Below are positions 44,349 to 52,522 of a stretch of DNA of 64,000 nucleotides, piece after piece. A program made the position numbers and the translations under genes. The notes beneath the pieces are model-generated. The model ran no database searches. It was not told the DNA's origin and saw only the letters and a program-made list of their open reading frames with translations. Within the stretch, counting starts at the first letter, position 1. Each line of letters opens with the position of its first letter. This DNA is from Limosilactobacillus reuteri subsp. reuteri (GTDB lineage: Bacteria; Bacillota; Bacilli; Lactobacillales; Lactobacillaceae), in contig NC_009513.1 in the NCBI RefSeq assembly GCF_000016825.1, positions 379,501-443,500 on the forward strand, written 5' to 3'.

Positions 44349-45164
44349 CTAAAACACCCCGTTTCCGTTTGCTGGTACCATTACATGATCCGTATCTTTG
44401 ACATAAGTGATCCGGCTAGTGTCAACGTTATGATTAAGGACCTCAGCAATGTGCATAATTGTAATGTGAGAGCCATCCCGGCGACGGTTAATTCGTCCAC
44501 CAATATTCATTAAACATGTTTGCTCACAAGCAATAAGAATATGTGCTTTTGTCTTCAAAACATTATTTGCTTTATCATCGACCATCGCTTCAGAGAGAAG
44601 GGGTTCTTTAGCAGAGAATGTTCCACCAAAGCCACAACATAATTGAATGTTATGAAGGGGGATGAGTTCGAGACCCTTGACGTGTTCAAGAAGAACAATT
44701 GGTGCCGTGCGTTCACCAAGAAGACGAGTCATGTGACAAGAACGGTGAAAGGTTGCCGTATCATCTAGGTCTGCACCACAATCAAGAATACCGAGAACCC
44801 GGTAAATAAATTGCGTTAGTTCAAAAGATTTATCATAAAGGGCTTGTGCTTTCTTCGAATACTCTGGATCATCTTTGAAAATGTTCTTGTATTCATGAAG
44901 CATGGCAACACATGATCCGGAAGGCCCAACAATATAATCGGCGTCAATACTTAAAAGGGCATCGAGTTGATTTTTAAATGTAGCAATTGTTTCACGATCA
45001 TAACCGCTATTATAAGTTGGTTGTCCGCAGCAAATTTGTTTATCGGGGAAAAAGGTTTCGCAGCCAAAACGTTGGAGAAGTTCAACCGTTGCCTTTCCGA
45101 CATCTGGATAAAGCAGATCAACAATACAGGTAGAAAAAATACAGACTTTCATACATGCGTGCAT
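44349..45164 (-). CDS. lutA: lactate utilization protein A (cysteine-rich CCG protein)
   Basis: Cysteine-rich subunit with two CCG domains: CCGQPTYNSG and CCGFGGTFS, like glycolate oxidase GlpC/GlcF and B. subtilis LutA (YvfV). Homologues begin at MKVCIFSTC, that is ATG 45152. However, AAGGAGG (complement of 45182-45188) is 29 bases from that codon and 17 from the in-frame ATG 45164, so I list 45164 as the start. A 6-bp hairpin sits between the ribosome site and these codons. First gene of lutABC. Confidence 0.9.
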   Translation of the reverse strand: MHACMKVCIFSTCIVDLLYPDVGKATVELLQRFGCETFFPDKQICCGQPTYNSGYDRETIATFKNQLDALLSIDADYIVGPSGSCVAMLHEYKNIFKDDPEYSKKAQALYDKSFELTQFIYRVLGILDCGADLDDTATFHRSCHMTRLLGERTAPIVLLEHVKGLELIPLHNIQLCCGFGGTFSAKEPLLSEAMVDDKANNVLKTKAHILIACEQTCLMNIGGRINRRRDGSHITIMHIAEVLNHNVDTSRITYVKDTDHVMVPANGNGVF

Positions 45165-45251
45165 TAATTGGATGCACTTCGCCTCCTTAAAAATCGAAAA
45201 AATATAATTGCTTATCATAATAAGTATAACTCAAATATGATAAAATTAGGT

Positions 45252-45267
45252 TTGAAAACGATTTAAT
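45252..45267. promoter_or_regulatory. candidate cre (CcpA operator) upstream of lutABC
   Basis: TTGAAAACGATTTAAT matches WTGNNARCGNWWWCAW at all positions but one. It lies 90-100 bp upstream of lutA in the lutA-trxB intergenic region. Catabolite repression of lactate oxidation would make sense; the site could also affect trxB. Confidence 0.45.
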
Positions 45268-45347
45268 TGATTAAATATTCTATATAAAATTATAATATTA
45301 GTTATAGTTCGATAAAGAATATCACTGATAAAAAGTAAGCTAAACGA

Positions 45348-45376
45348 TAGACAAAAAGATCCAAAGTCGGTATGAT
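45348..45376 (+). promoter_or_regulatory. trxB promoter
   Basis: TAGACA (45348-45353), 17 bases, TATGAT (45371-45376), about 39 bases before trxB. No other element was recognised in the 250-bp AT-rich gap apart from the cre candidate. Confidence 0.7.
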
Positions 45377-45414
45377 ATGGATAGTAAAAAAATTATTCGA
45401 GGAGGAAGAGAGAA

Positions 45415-46347
45415 ATGGCTGAAAGTAAGCAATATGATGTTGTAATCATTGGTGCCGGCCCTGGTGGAATGACCGCAGCAATGTATGCCTCACGTGCAAA
45501 CCTATCTGTCTTGATGCTTGATCGTGGAATTTACGGCGGAAACTTGAATAATACTGCTGAAATTGAAAATTATACAGGATTTAAGAGTGTTAAGGGTCCT
45601 GAACTTGCCCAACAGATGTATGAAGGTGCAACTCAATTTGGCGCAGAATATGCTTATGGAACAGTAACCAAAGTGGAACTTGATGGTGACTTAAAGAAGA
45701 TCACTACTGATATGGATGAAACATATACTGCAAAGGCGGTTGTAATTGCGACTGGATCTGATCAGCGGCACCTCAATGTCCCTGGAGAAGAAGAATTTGG
45801 TGGCCGTGGTGTTTCATACTGTGCAGTTTGTGATGGAGCTTTCTTTAAGGGAAAGCATTTAATCGTTGTTGGCGGTGGTGATGCGGCTGTTGAAGAGGGG
45901 GTTTACTTAACGCAATTGGCTTCCAAAGTAACAGTGCTTGTTCGTCGTGATGAGCTCCGGGCTGAACCAATTATTCAAGCAGAAGCGATGAATAATGACA
46001 AGATTGAGTTTGTTTACAACACTAGTGTGACTGAAATTGTTGGGGATGATATTAAAGTAACGGGTGTTAAAACTCATAATAATAAGACTGGTGAAGATGG
46101 TGAAATGGCTGCAGATGGCGTCTTCATTTATGTTGGCAATTTCCCAATGACCGCTGCTTTTAAGAATTTAGATATTCTAGATGATCAAGGCTGGGTAAAG
46201 ACTGATGAGCGAATGCGGACGGCAGTACCAGGTATTTTTGCCATTGGGGACGTTCGTGAAACACCATTACGACAGGTTGCAACAGCTGTTGGTGATGGTG
46301 CAATTGCTGGACAGCAAGTTTACCAATACATTAAATCGATGGCTTAA
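45415..46347 (+). CDS. trxB: thioredoxin reductase
   Basis: NADPH-dependent flavoprotein that keeps thioredoxin reduced. The 310-residue protein has the FAD motif VIIGAGPGGMTAAMYASRA, the redox-active CAVC at residues 136-139, the NADPH-domain GGGDAAVEEG, and the second FAD motif GIFAIGDVRE. GAGGAGGAAGAGAG precedes ATG 45415. Monocistronic, ending in a terminator. Confidence 0.95.
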   Translation: MAESKQYDVVIIGAGPGGMTAAMYASRANLSVLMLDRGIYGGNLNNTAEIENYTGFKSVKGPELAQQMYEGATQFGAEYAYGTVTKVELDGDLKKITTDMDETYTAKAVVIATGSDQRHLNVPGEEEFGGRGVSYCAVCDGAFFKGKHLIVVGGGDAAVEEGVYLTQLASKVTVLVRRDELRAEPIIQAEAMNNDKIEFVYNTSVTEIVGDDIKVTGVKTHNNKTGEDGEMAADGVFIYVGNFPMTAAFKNLDILDDQGWVKTDERMRTAVPGIFAIGDVRETPLRQVATAVGDGAIAGQQVYQYIKSMA

Positions 46348-46354
46348 TAAAAAG

Positions 46355-46387
46355 GATGTTAGAGAAAAGCTCTAGCATCTTTTTTTG
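46355..46387 (+). terminator. trxB terminator
   Basis: GATGTTAGAG (46355-46364) pairs with CTCTAGCATC (46370-46379), one G-U pair, then a T run. Confidence 0.85.
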
Positions 46388-46440
46388 TTTAGTGTTATAG
46401 TTTTGATTAAAAAATAATTAGAAAAGGAGGGCGATTACTA

Positions 46441-47610
46441 TTGGAAAATGATGAAAAGGTAAAGCTATTACAGAAGTTGATCCAGATAAATACTGTAAAT
46501 GGTAATGAAGAAGACGAAGCTAATTATATTAAAAGGGTCTTAGAAGCTCATCATATTTCTTGCAAACTAGTTTCCTTTGCACCAAATCGAACCAATTTAA
46601 TTGCAGAGATTGGTAATGATAAGGGGCCGGTACTCGCCCTAGCTGGACACTTGGATACTGTTGATCCAAGTGATCCGCAAAAATGGACATACCCGCCATT
46701 CGCTGGCCAATTAGTAGACCGTAAAATCTATGGTCGGGGTGCAGTTGATATGAAGTCCGGGTTGGCAGCCATGGTGGGTGCTTTAATTGAGCTTCAAGAA
46801 GCAGATTTGCCAAAACATGGGAAAGTTCGCCTGATTGCCACTGTTGATGAAGAAGTTGGAGGAAAGGGTTCGCTTGAACTTACTGATCAAGGATACGTAC
46901 ACGATGTTGACGCAATGATCATTGGGGAAGCTACCACTGGTCAAATCGAGTATGCCCACTGTGGCTCCTTTGATTATATTGTTGAATCTCATGGGAAATT
47001 AGCTCATAGTTCACAACCAGAATTAGGGGCAAATGCTGTTACAAATCTAGTGAAATTTATCAATAAAGAATCACGGGCATTTGACGATGCAGCAGTAAGT
47101 CCCACCCTAGGAAAATTAATTCATAGTGTGACTGTCTTTCATGGTGGAGAGCAGTTAAACTCAATTCCTGATTTTGCATACTTAAAAGGAAATGTTCGCA
47201 CGATTCCAGAATGTGATAATGTGGAGACGCAAAAAAGATTACAGGATATTATTGATGGGTTAAACAAGAAACCTAAAATTCAATTGAAGTTAAAAGTTGT
47301 TGCCAGTTTTATGCCAGTGGTTACAAATAAGCAAGATCGCTTCATTGCCCTTGCTCAAACGGCAATTAAAAAGGTTAGCGGCAGGCAACCGGATGTAGTG
47401 ATTTCTCATGGGGCAACGGATGCATCCCGCTATGTTTTAGACAATCACAACTTTCCAATAATTGAATACGGACCAGGGATTGAAAAGTTATCACACCAAA
47501 TTGATGAACGTATTGCGCTTGATGATTATTTAACGGCTCAGCAAGCTTATGTTGAAATTGCTAAACAATATTTGAATAATACTAAAGACGATGAACAGGC
47601 TAGTAGTTAA
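46441..47610 (+). CDS. M20-family ArgE/DapE-type deacylase or peptidase
   Basis: A 389-residue zinc amidohydrolase. Metal and catalytic motifs are LAGHLDTVDP (His, Asp), GRGAVDMKSG (Asp), VDEEVGGKGS (catalytic Glu and ligand), GEATTGQI and SHGATDASRY. It is close to succinyl-diaminopimelate desuccinylase DapE and acetylornithine deacetylase ArgE, but the substrate is not determined. The start is TTG 46441 with AAAGGAGGG 11 bases upstream. Its last 20 codons contain the promoter and first stem of the downstream T-box. Confidence 0.88.
   Translation: MENDEKVKLLQKLIQINTVNGNEEDEANYIKRVLEAHHISCKLVSFAPNRTNLIAEIGNDKGPVLALAGHLDTVDPSDPQKWTYPPFAGQLVDRKIYGRGAVDMKSGLAAMVGALIELQEADLPKHGKVRLIATVDEEVGGKGSLELTDQGYVHDVDAMIIGEATTGQIEYAHCGSFDYIVESHGKLAHSSQPELGANAVTNLVKFINKESRAFDDAAVSPTLGKLIHSVTVFHGGEQLNSIPDFAYLKGNVRTIPECDNVETQKRLQDIIDGLNKKPKIQLKLKVVASFMPVVTNKQDRFIALAQTAIKKVSGRQPDVVISHGATDASRYVLDNHNFPIIEYGPGIEKLSHQIDERIALDDYLTAQQAYVEIAKQYLNNTKDDEQASS
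47552..47580 (+). promoter_or_regulatory. promoter of the T-box/solute-binding-protein transcript, inside the deacylase gene
   Basis: TTGAAA (47552-47557), 17 bases, AATAAT (47575-47580): five of six matches in each box. A start near 47587 would include the whole T-box stem I, which begins at 47596. Confidence 0.6.
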
Positions 47611-47850
47611 GCATGACCGTACAGAGACTCCGGCTGATGGAAAAGGAGCTTTTATGCTAATGAATCACACCTGGGAGTAAAGATTTTTTGATTGAAAGAA
47701 GAATCCGGGAGTCACCCGTTATCACAAAGAGTTTCGTCGCAAATGACTGAACTTAATGAGGCAGTTGCTGTGAGGTAGCTGTGAAAAAAGGTGGCACCAC
47801 GCATACTAAATACGTCCTTTGAAGATTTATTCTTCAAGGGGCGTTTTTTG
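47587..47850 (+). ncRNA. T-box riboswitch, specifier best read as UCA (serine)
   Basis: CAGG (47596-47599) pairs with CCTG at the base of stem I; AGTA follows on the 5' side. TTAAGCAT and ATGCTAA form the upper stem, and GAATCACA is the 3' specifier loop, placing UCA directly after GAA. The T-box AAGGTGGCACCACG is at 47788-47801. Its UGGC needs discriminator G: tRNA-Ser fits, tRNA-His (C) does not, arguing against reading CAC. A terminator (47812-47845, T run to 47849) precedes the gene. The deacylase stop codon lies inside stem I. Confidence 0.82.
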
Positions 47851-47868
47851 ATAAAGGAGAAGATAAGT

Positions 47869-48753
47869 ATGAAGAAAAAGATAATTAATTTCGAATTAGT
47901 TTTAATATTGCTTTTACCTTTAATTGTTTTTACAAGTGGCTTTAAGATTCAAAATGAGAATTACCGGGCGAACCACACTGATACGTGGGAAAGAATAAAG
48001 AAGCGGGGAACATTACTTATCGGGGTTGATGATACTTTTGTTCCAATGGATTTTCGGAAGAAGAATGGTCAACTGGTTGGTTATGATGTTGATTTATCCC
48101 GCGCAGTTGCGAAAGTTTTAGGATTGAAAGCTGATTTTCAGTCAATTGATTGGTCAATGAAGGAAACCGAATTAAAAAATGGCACAATTGATTGTATTTG
48201 GAACGGCTATACAGCTACTCCTTCCCGACAAAAACGAATTGCATTTAGTCGGGTTTATGAACTCTCTGGGCAATCATTAGTGGTGCGGAAAAATAGTAAA
48301 ATTAAAAATTTCAAGGATATGAAAGGAAAGGTATTAGGAATTCAAGAAAGTTCAACCGCTCAAACTGATTTTGACAAATATCCTCAAGTATTGAAGAGGC
48401 TAGTTAAAGGACAAAAGCCAATTCTTTATCAAGATAACTCAAGTGCTTTCATGGATCTGCAAGCAGGCCGAACACAAGGAGTACTTGCCGGGACTGTCTA
48501 TGCCGGCTATTATGCGACTCACATTGCAAATAATAATAATTATAAATTGATTTCAGCATCTGCTTATCCTGCAGACCGAGTTGCAATTGGAATGAGGAAG
48601 GGGGACCGGACGCTTATTAATAAAATTAACTATGCTCTTGGGGTTCTTCAAAAAGATGGTACCTTACGACGGATTAATAAAAAATGGCTAGGAATTAATA
48701 GTAATTATCTGGGACCGGTTGCTGAATTTCAAAAATCCAACAATAATCGTTAA
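47869..48753 (+). CDS. amino-acid ABC transporter substrate-binding protein, orphan
   Basis: A 294-residue type-2 periplasmic-binding-fold protein (SBP_bac_3): RGTLLIGVDDTFVPMDFRKK, DLSRAVAKVLGL, FSRVYELSGQSLVVRK, then KDGTLRRINKKWLG. The N-terminus is a hydrophobic segment (residues 7-25) without a lipobox cysteine, so it is probably anchored by an uncleaved helix or secreted. ATG 47869 follows AAAGGAG. No permease or ATPase gene adjoins it, so its transporter partners must be elsewhere. Expression is controlled by the T-box upstream, predicted serine-specific. Confidence 0.85.
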   Translation: MKKKIINFELVLILLLPLIVFTSGFKIQNENYRANHTDTWERIKKRGTLLIGVDDTFVPMDFRKKNGQLVGYDVDLSRAVAKVLGLKADFQSIDWSMKETELKNGTIDCIWNGYTATPSRQKRIAFSRVYELSGQSLVVRKNSKIKNFKDMKGKVLGIQESSTAQTDFDKYPQVLKRLVKGQKPILYQDNSSAFMDLQAGRTQGVLAGTVYAGYYATHIANNNNYKLISASAYPADRVAIGMRKGDRTLINKINYALGVLQKDGTLRRINKKWLGINSNYLGPVAEFQKSNNNR

Positions 48754-48798
48754 TGATTTGTTAAAATTTTATATAACAAGGACTAAGGAGGTTTTTTA

Positions 48799-49305
48799 AT
48801 GGGTGCAATCAAATGTAATGATACATTAGCGGTGTCAATTCATCGGATTCGTAATTCAGATTTAAACGAGCACGGGACAGTATACGGGGGACGAATCTTA
48901 GAATTGATTGATGGTCAAGCCTCGGTAGCAGCAATGCGAGTAGCTCGAACAACAGTTGCAACAGTGTCAATGGATGAGATCCAATTTCTGCGACCATTTG
49001 ACCTTCAAGATTCAATGTGTATGGAGGCATATGTTACTGGCTTTGGGAAGCGGTCAATTGAAGTGTTTACAAAAGTAATTGGCGAGCACTTGATGACCGG
49101 TGAACGTTTCCTCGGCTTTTATTGTTTTATGACTTTTGTAATTCTTGATCCTGAAAAACAAACGGCATTTAATAAATTAATTCCAGAAACTGAAGAGCAA
49201 AAGACGTTAATGGCAACATATTCTCAACGTGTTAAGCAACGGCAAAACCAGCGGCAAAAACAGCAAGAATTTCTGCCTCATATTTCAATTTCCAAGCCGT
49301 GGTAA
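48799..49305 (+). CDS. acyl-CoA thioesterase, hotdog family (YkhA/BACH-like)
   Basis: A 168-residue hotdog-fold protein: IRNSDLNEHGTVYGGRILEL contains the conserved N..G..HGG-like active-site segment, followed by IDGQASVAAMRVAR and VSMDEIQFLRPF. It resembles B. subtilis YkhA and eukaryotic BACH enzymes that hydrolyse medium-chain acyl-CoAs. The physiological substrate is unknown. AAGGAGG precedes ATG 48799. Confidence 0.82.
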   Translation: MGAIKCNDTLAVSIHRIRNSDLNEHGTVYGGRILELIDGQASVAAMRVARTTVATVSMDEIQFLRPFDLQDSMCMEAYVTGFGKRSIEVFTKVIGEHLMTGERFLGFYCFMTFVILDPEKQTAFNKLIPETEEQKTLMATYSQRVKQRQNQRQKQQEFLPHISISKPW

Positions 49306-49331
49306 AACTTTAGTAAATTTTTAAGTGAAAA

Positions 49332-49360
49332 GCGACAGATAGCATTTTATGCGGTATACT
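49332..49360 (+). promoter_or_regulatory. promoter of pgcA
   Basis: GCGACA (49332-49337), 17 bases, TATACT (49355-49360), 35 bases before the gene. Confidence 0.55.
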
Positions 49361-49394
49361 AAAAAGCAGAGTATGACATAAAGGAGACATTATT

Positions 49395-51119
49395 GTGAGC
49401 TGGAAAGATACTTATAAGGTTTGGCAAGAACGAACAGATCTTGAACCAGACTTAAAGCAAGAATTAGCTGCAATGAGCGACGATAAAGAAATTGAGGATG
49501 CCTTTTACGGTCCACTATCATTCGGAACTGCAGGAATGCGGGGACTAATGGGACCAGGAATTAACCGGATGAATGTTTACACTGTCCGTCAAGCGACTGA
49601 AGGTTTGGCAACTTTAATGGATTCATTGGGTGATGATATTAAAAAACGAGGAGTCGCTATTGGTTACGATTCTCGGCACAACTCCCGTAAATTTGCTCAT
49701 GATGCTGCTCGTGTATTAGGTGCTCATGGGATTAAGGTTTATATCTATGATAATTTACGCCCAACGCCTGAATTGTCATTTGCAGTTCGTCACATGGGAA
49801 CTTATGCAGGGATCATGATTACCGCTAGTCATAACCCTAAGGAATACAATGGTTACAAGATTTACGGTGAAGATGGCGGACAGATGCCACCTAAAGAATC
49901 TGACATGATGACAGGTTACATCCGTAAGATTGATGATATTTTTGACATTGCTTTAGCTGATGAACAAGAAATGCTTGACAATGGTTTGGAAACAATCATG
50001 GGCGAAGATGTCGATGCTGCATACCTTGCTAATGCTAAAGGAGTAACTGTTAACCCTGAATTAGCTAAGGAATACGGTAAAGATATGAAGTTTGTCTTTA
50101 CCCCATTATGCGGAACTGGCCGAATGCTTGGTGAACGGGCATTACGTCAAGCTGGTTTTACAAATTATGAAATGGAACCAACTGAAGCACAACCAAATGG
50201 TGACTTCCCTGGTTTGGAACATCCTAATCCAGAATTCCCAGAAGCATTTGTTCGTTCCATTGCCCTTGGTAAAAAGGTTGGTGCAGACGTATTGATCGCC
50301 ACGGACCCGGATGCTGACCGGCTTGGATGTGCAGTTCGTCAACCAGACGGTGAATATCAATTGCTAACTGGTAATCAAATTGCTTCAATCATGCTTGCCT
50401 ACATTCTTGAGGCGCATAAACAAGCAGGAACCTTACCAAAGAATGCTGCTGCGGTAAAATCAATTGTTTCTACTAACTTCGCTGCTAAGATTGCAGAAAG
50501 CTACGGCGTTGATATGATCAACGTTTTAACTGGTTTCAAGTGGATTGCTGATCAAATTCATCAATATGAAACTGGCAAAGCTGATCATACCTTTATGTTC
50601 GGTTTTGAGGAAAGCTATGGTTACCTTATTAAGCCATTTGTTCGTGACAAGGATGCTATTCAATCCTTAACGTTACTTGCTGAGGTTGCCGCTTATTACC
50701 GTAGTCGTAACATGACCCTTTACGATGGCTTACAAGAATTATTTAAGAAGTATGGCTACTTCCGCGAAAAGACAATTGCTAATACCTATGCAGGTGTTGA
50801 TGGTCCAGCTAAGATTAAGGCTTTAATGAAGAAATTCAGAGAAGAAGCTCCAACTCATTTTGCCGGTCATCAAGTAGTAGTTACTGAAGACTTCGCTAAT
50901 GGGACTAAAACTACAGCTGATGGCGAAGTAAGTGAATTAGGTATTCCAGAATCAAATGTATTGCGTTACATTCTTGATGATGATACTTGGATTGCTATTC
51001 GTCCATCGGGAACTGAACCAAAGCTTAAGTTCTACATTGGTACAAGTGCTGATACCTTGGATAAAGCAAATGAAAAATTAGCTGATTTCGAAAAAGCTTT
51101 ACAAGAGTTTGCTGAATAA
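49395..51119 (+). CDS. pgcA: phospho-sugar mutase (alpha-phosphoglucomutase)
   Basis: Interconverts glucose-6-phosphate and glucose-1-phosphate, supplying GalU. The 574-residue protein has GTAGMRGLMGPG, the phosphoserine loop ITASHNPKEYNG, the metal loop ATDPDADRLG, FGFEESYGYL and the phosphate-binding RPSGTEPKLKFY. The family also includes phosphomannomutases, but length and motifs match PgcA. AAAGGAGAC precedes the start at 49395 (GTG). Confidence 0.92.
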   Translation: MSWKDTYKVWQERTDLEPDLKQELAAMSDDKEIEDAFYGPLSFGTAGMRGLMGPGINRMNVYTVRQATEGLATLMDSLGDDIKKRGVAIGYDSRHNSRKFAHDAARVLGAHGIKVYIYDNLRPTPELSFAVRHMGTYAGIMITASHNPKEYNGYKIYGEDGGQMPPKESDMMTGYIRKIDDIFDIALADEQEMLDNGLETIMGEDVDAAYLANAKGVTVNPELAKEYGKDMKFVFTPLCGTGRMLGERALRQAGFTNYEMEPTEAQPNGDFPGLEHPNPEFPEAFVRSIALGKKVGADVLIATDPDADRLGCAVRQPDGEYQLLTGNQIASIMLAYILEAHKQAGTLPKNAAAVKSIVSTNFAAKIAESYGVDMINVLTGFKWIADQIHQYETGKADHTFMFGFEESYGYLIKPFVRDKDAIQSLTLLAEVAAYYRSRNMTLYDGLQELFKKYGYFREKTIANTYAGVDGPAKIKALMKKFREEAPTHFAGHQVVVTEDFANGTKTTADGEVSELGIPESNVLRYILDDDTWIAIRPSGTEPKLKFYIGTSADTLDKANEKLADFEKALQEFAE

Positions 51120-51128
51120 TAATAACTG

Positions 51129-51174
51129 AGAGACTGTTGAAAAAACTTTGCTTTTTCAACAGTCTCTGTTTTTA
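51129..51174 (+). terminator. pgcA terminator
   Basis: A 16-bp perfect stem (51129-51144 with 51152-51167), followed by a T-rich run. Confidence 0.88.
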
Positions 51175-51285
51175 TATCCAATATTGTGGATGTCGATAAG
51201 ACTAAATTTCCCCTCACCTTTCTTGAAATTTCGTCAAAAAATTGTATGATTGTACAAATTAATTAGTTTTTGGGAGGAATTCATC

Positions 51286-51924
51286 ATGGGAATGCATGAA
51301 TATCTAAAAAGTTTAAGTGACCTTGAAATGATTAACCGTGCTCCAGGATATTTTAAATTTGAGGAACACAATGTGGCTGCCCATTCATTTAAGGTAACGC
51401 AAGCAGCCCAAATGCTTGGTGATATTGAAGAGCAAGCCGGAAATGAAATTGATTGGCGTTCTTTATATGAAAAAGCTCTTAATCATGACTATACAGAGCG
51501 TTTTATTGGTGACATTAAAACGCCGGTAAAGTATGCTACTCCTGAATTGCGCTCAATGCTGGCGCGGGTTGATAAATCATTAACAGAAAACTTTATTCAA
51601 TCTGAAATTCCGGCTGAGTTCCGGGCAGCTTATGAACGGCGATTTGCGGAAGGTAAAGATGATACTTTAGAAGGTAAAATCCTCGCAGTTGCTGATAAGA
51701 TTGATCTTATGTATGAATCATTTGGTGAGATTCAAAAAGGTAATCCTGAACCAGTTTATATGGATATTTATAAGTCGAGCTTGACAGCAATTATGGATTT
51801 TCGTGATATGGCTAGTGTCCAGTATTTTCTTAAGAAGATTTTGCCAGAATTATTAAAAGATAATGCAGATGGTAATGCGAAAAACCAATTAGCGATTATT
51901 ACTACCCAAATTATTCAACAATAA
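51286..51924 (+). CDS. HD-domain hydrolase (YfbR-like 5'-nucleotidase)
   Basis: A 212-residue HD-superfamily metal-dependent phosphohydrolase. The H...HD...D ligands are in VAAHSFKVT, LNHDYTERFIGD and LAVADKIDLMYES. It is like E. coli YfbR, a 5'-deoxynucleotidase, and B. subtilis YpgQ-type proteins; the substrate is inferred. ATG 51286 follows GGGAGGAA; the upstream in-frame extension has no ribosome site. Confidence 0.75.
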   Translation: MGMHEYLKSLSDLEMINRAPGYFKFEEHNVAAHSFKVTQAAQMLGDIEEQAGNEIDWRSLYEKALNHDYTERFIGDIKTPVKYATPELRSMLARVDKSLTENFIQSEIPAEFRAAYERRFAEGKDDTLEGKILAVADKIDLMYESFGEIQKGNPEPVYMDIYKSSLTAIMDFRDMASVQYFLKKILPELLKDNADGNAKNQLAIITTQIIQQ

Positions 51925-51955
51925 TCTATATTTTAGGTGTCTCTTTACCAAATAG

Positions 51956-51983
51956 TTGATTTTTGCAAACGCTTTCTTATAAT
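51956..51983 (+). promoter_or_regulatory. promoter with embedded cre site
   Basis: TTGATT (51956-51961), 16 bases, TATAAT (51978-51983). The spacer contains TTGCAAACGCTTTCTT (51963-51978), which matches the CcpA operator consensus WTGNNARCGNWWWCAW at 15 of 16 positions. Bound CcpA would block polymerase, so the following gene should be catabolite-repressed. Confidence 0.7.
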
Positions 51984-52028
51984 AGAAGTAGAAGGTAAAA
52001 ACTAACAAGGTAAAGGGAGGCGGCAAGG

Positions 52029-52301
52029 ATGACACCAAGTTTATTTGCAGGAACATTTGCAATTTTAGTATTATGGTTAATCGTTGATATTATCTGGGAA
52101 TTGAGTCGACCAAGAGACATTGTAATGCGGCGCCTTTGTGCTTGGCTTAATCTTATTGCGATTATTGGTGGTTTTTCCGTATTTTATGGAGTAACCCATT
52201 TTGATAATGCTAATCTTGTTCCATGGTTTATTTGTTTGAATTGGATTAATGTTGTTGCCGCGGGTTTACAATTTTACTTTGGTTACTTTCGGCATAGTTA
52301 A
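52029..52301 (+). CDS. small membrane protein, predicted catabolite-repressed
   Basis: A 90-residue protein with three hydrophobic segments (about residues 5-23, 39-58 and 66-86) and a charged loop LSRPRDIVMRR between the first two. I do not recognise a family. GGGAGG (52015-52020) precedes ATG 52029. It has its own promoter with a cre site and its own terminator, so it is a single-gene transcript under carbon control. Function unknown. Confidence 0.65.
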   Translation: MTPSLFAGTFAILVLWLIVDIIWELSRPRDIVMRRLCAWLNLIAIIGGFSVFYGVTHFDNANLVPWFICLNWINVVAAGLQFYFGYFRHS

Positions 52302-52321
52302 ATGACAAATAAAATATTTTA

Positions 52322-52376
52322 AGAAGTGAGTGAAAATGGTCTTGTTTGGAGAGATTATTTTCCACTCACTTTTTTA
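52322..52376 (+). terminator. terminator after the small membrane protein gene
   Basis: AAGTGAGTG-AAAAT (from 52323) pairs with ATTTTCCACTCACTT (about 52357-52371) with one bulge, then a T run. Confidence 0.75.
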
Positions 52377-52522
52377 CTGTAAATTTATAGACGAATACAT
52401 GTTTGGGTGATAAACTAATAACAGTAAATAATAAATAGTTAGTGATAAGTGGGATGCGGTAATTTATGAAGTTGCGATTCCACTTTATTTTATTTAACTG
52501 CGACGTAAGGGAGGAAATTCTT

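Noticed and set aside
47685..47690. Histidine (CAC) reading of the 47.7-kb T-box specifier
   Set aside because: His T-boxes on transporters are known, but tRNA-His has discriminator C and would need UGGG in the T-box; UGGC is present. Kept as the main alternative.
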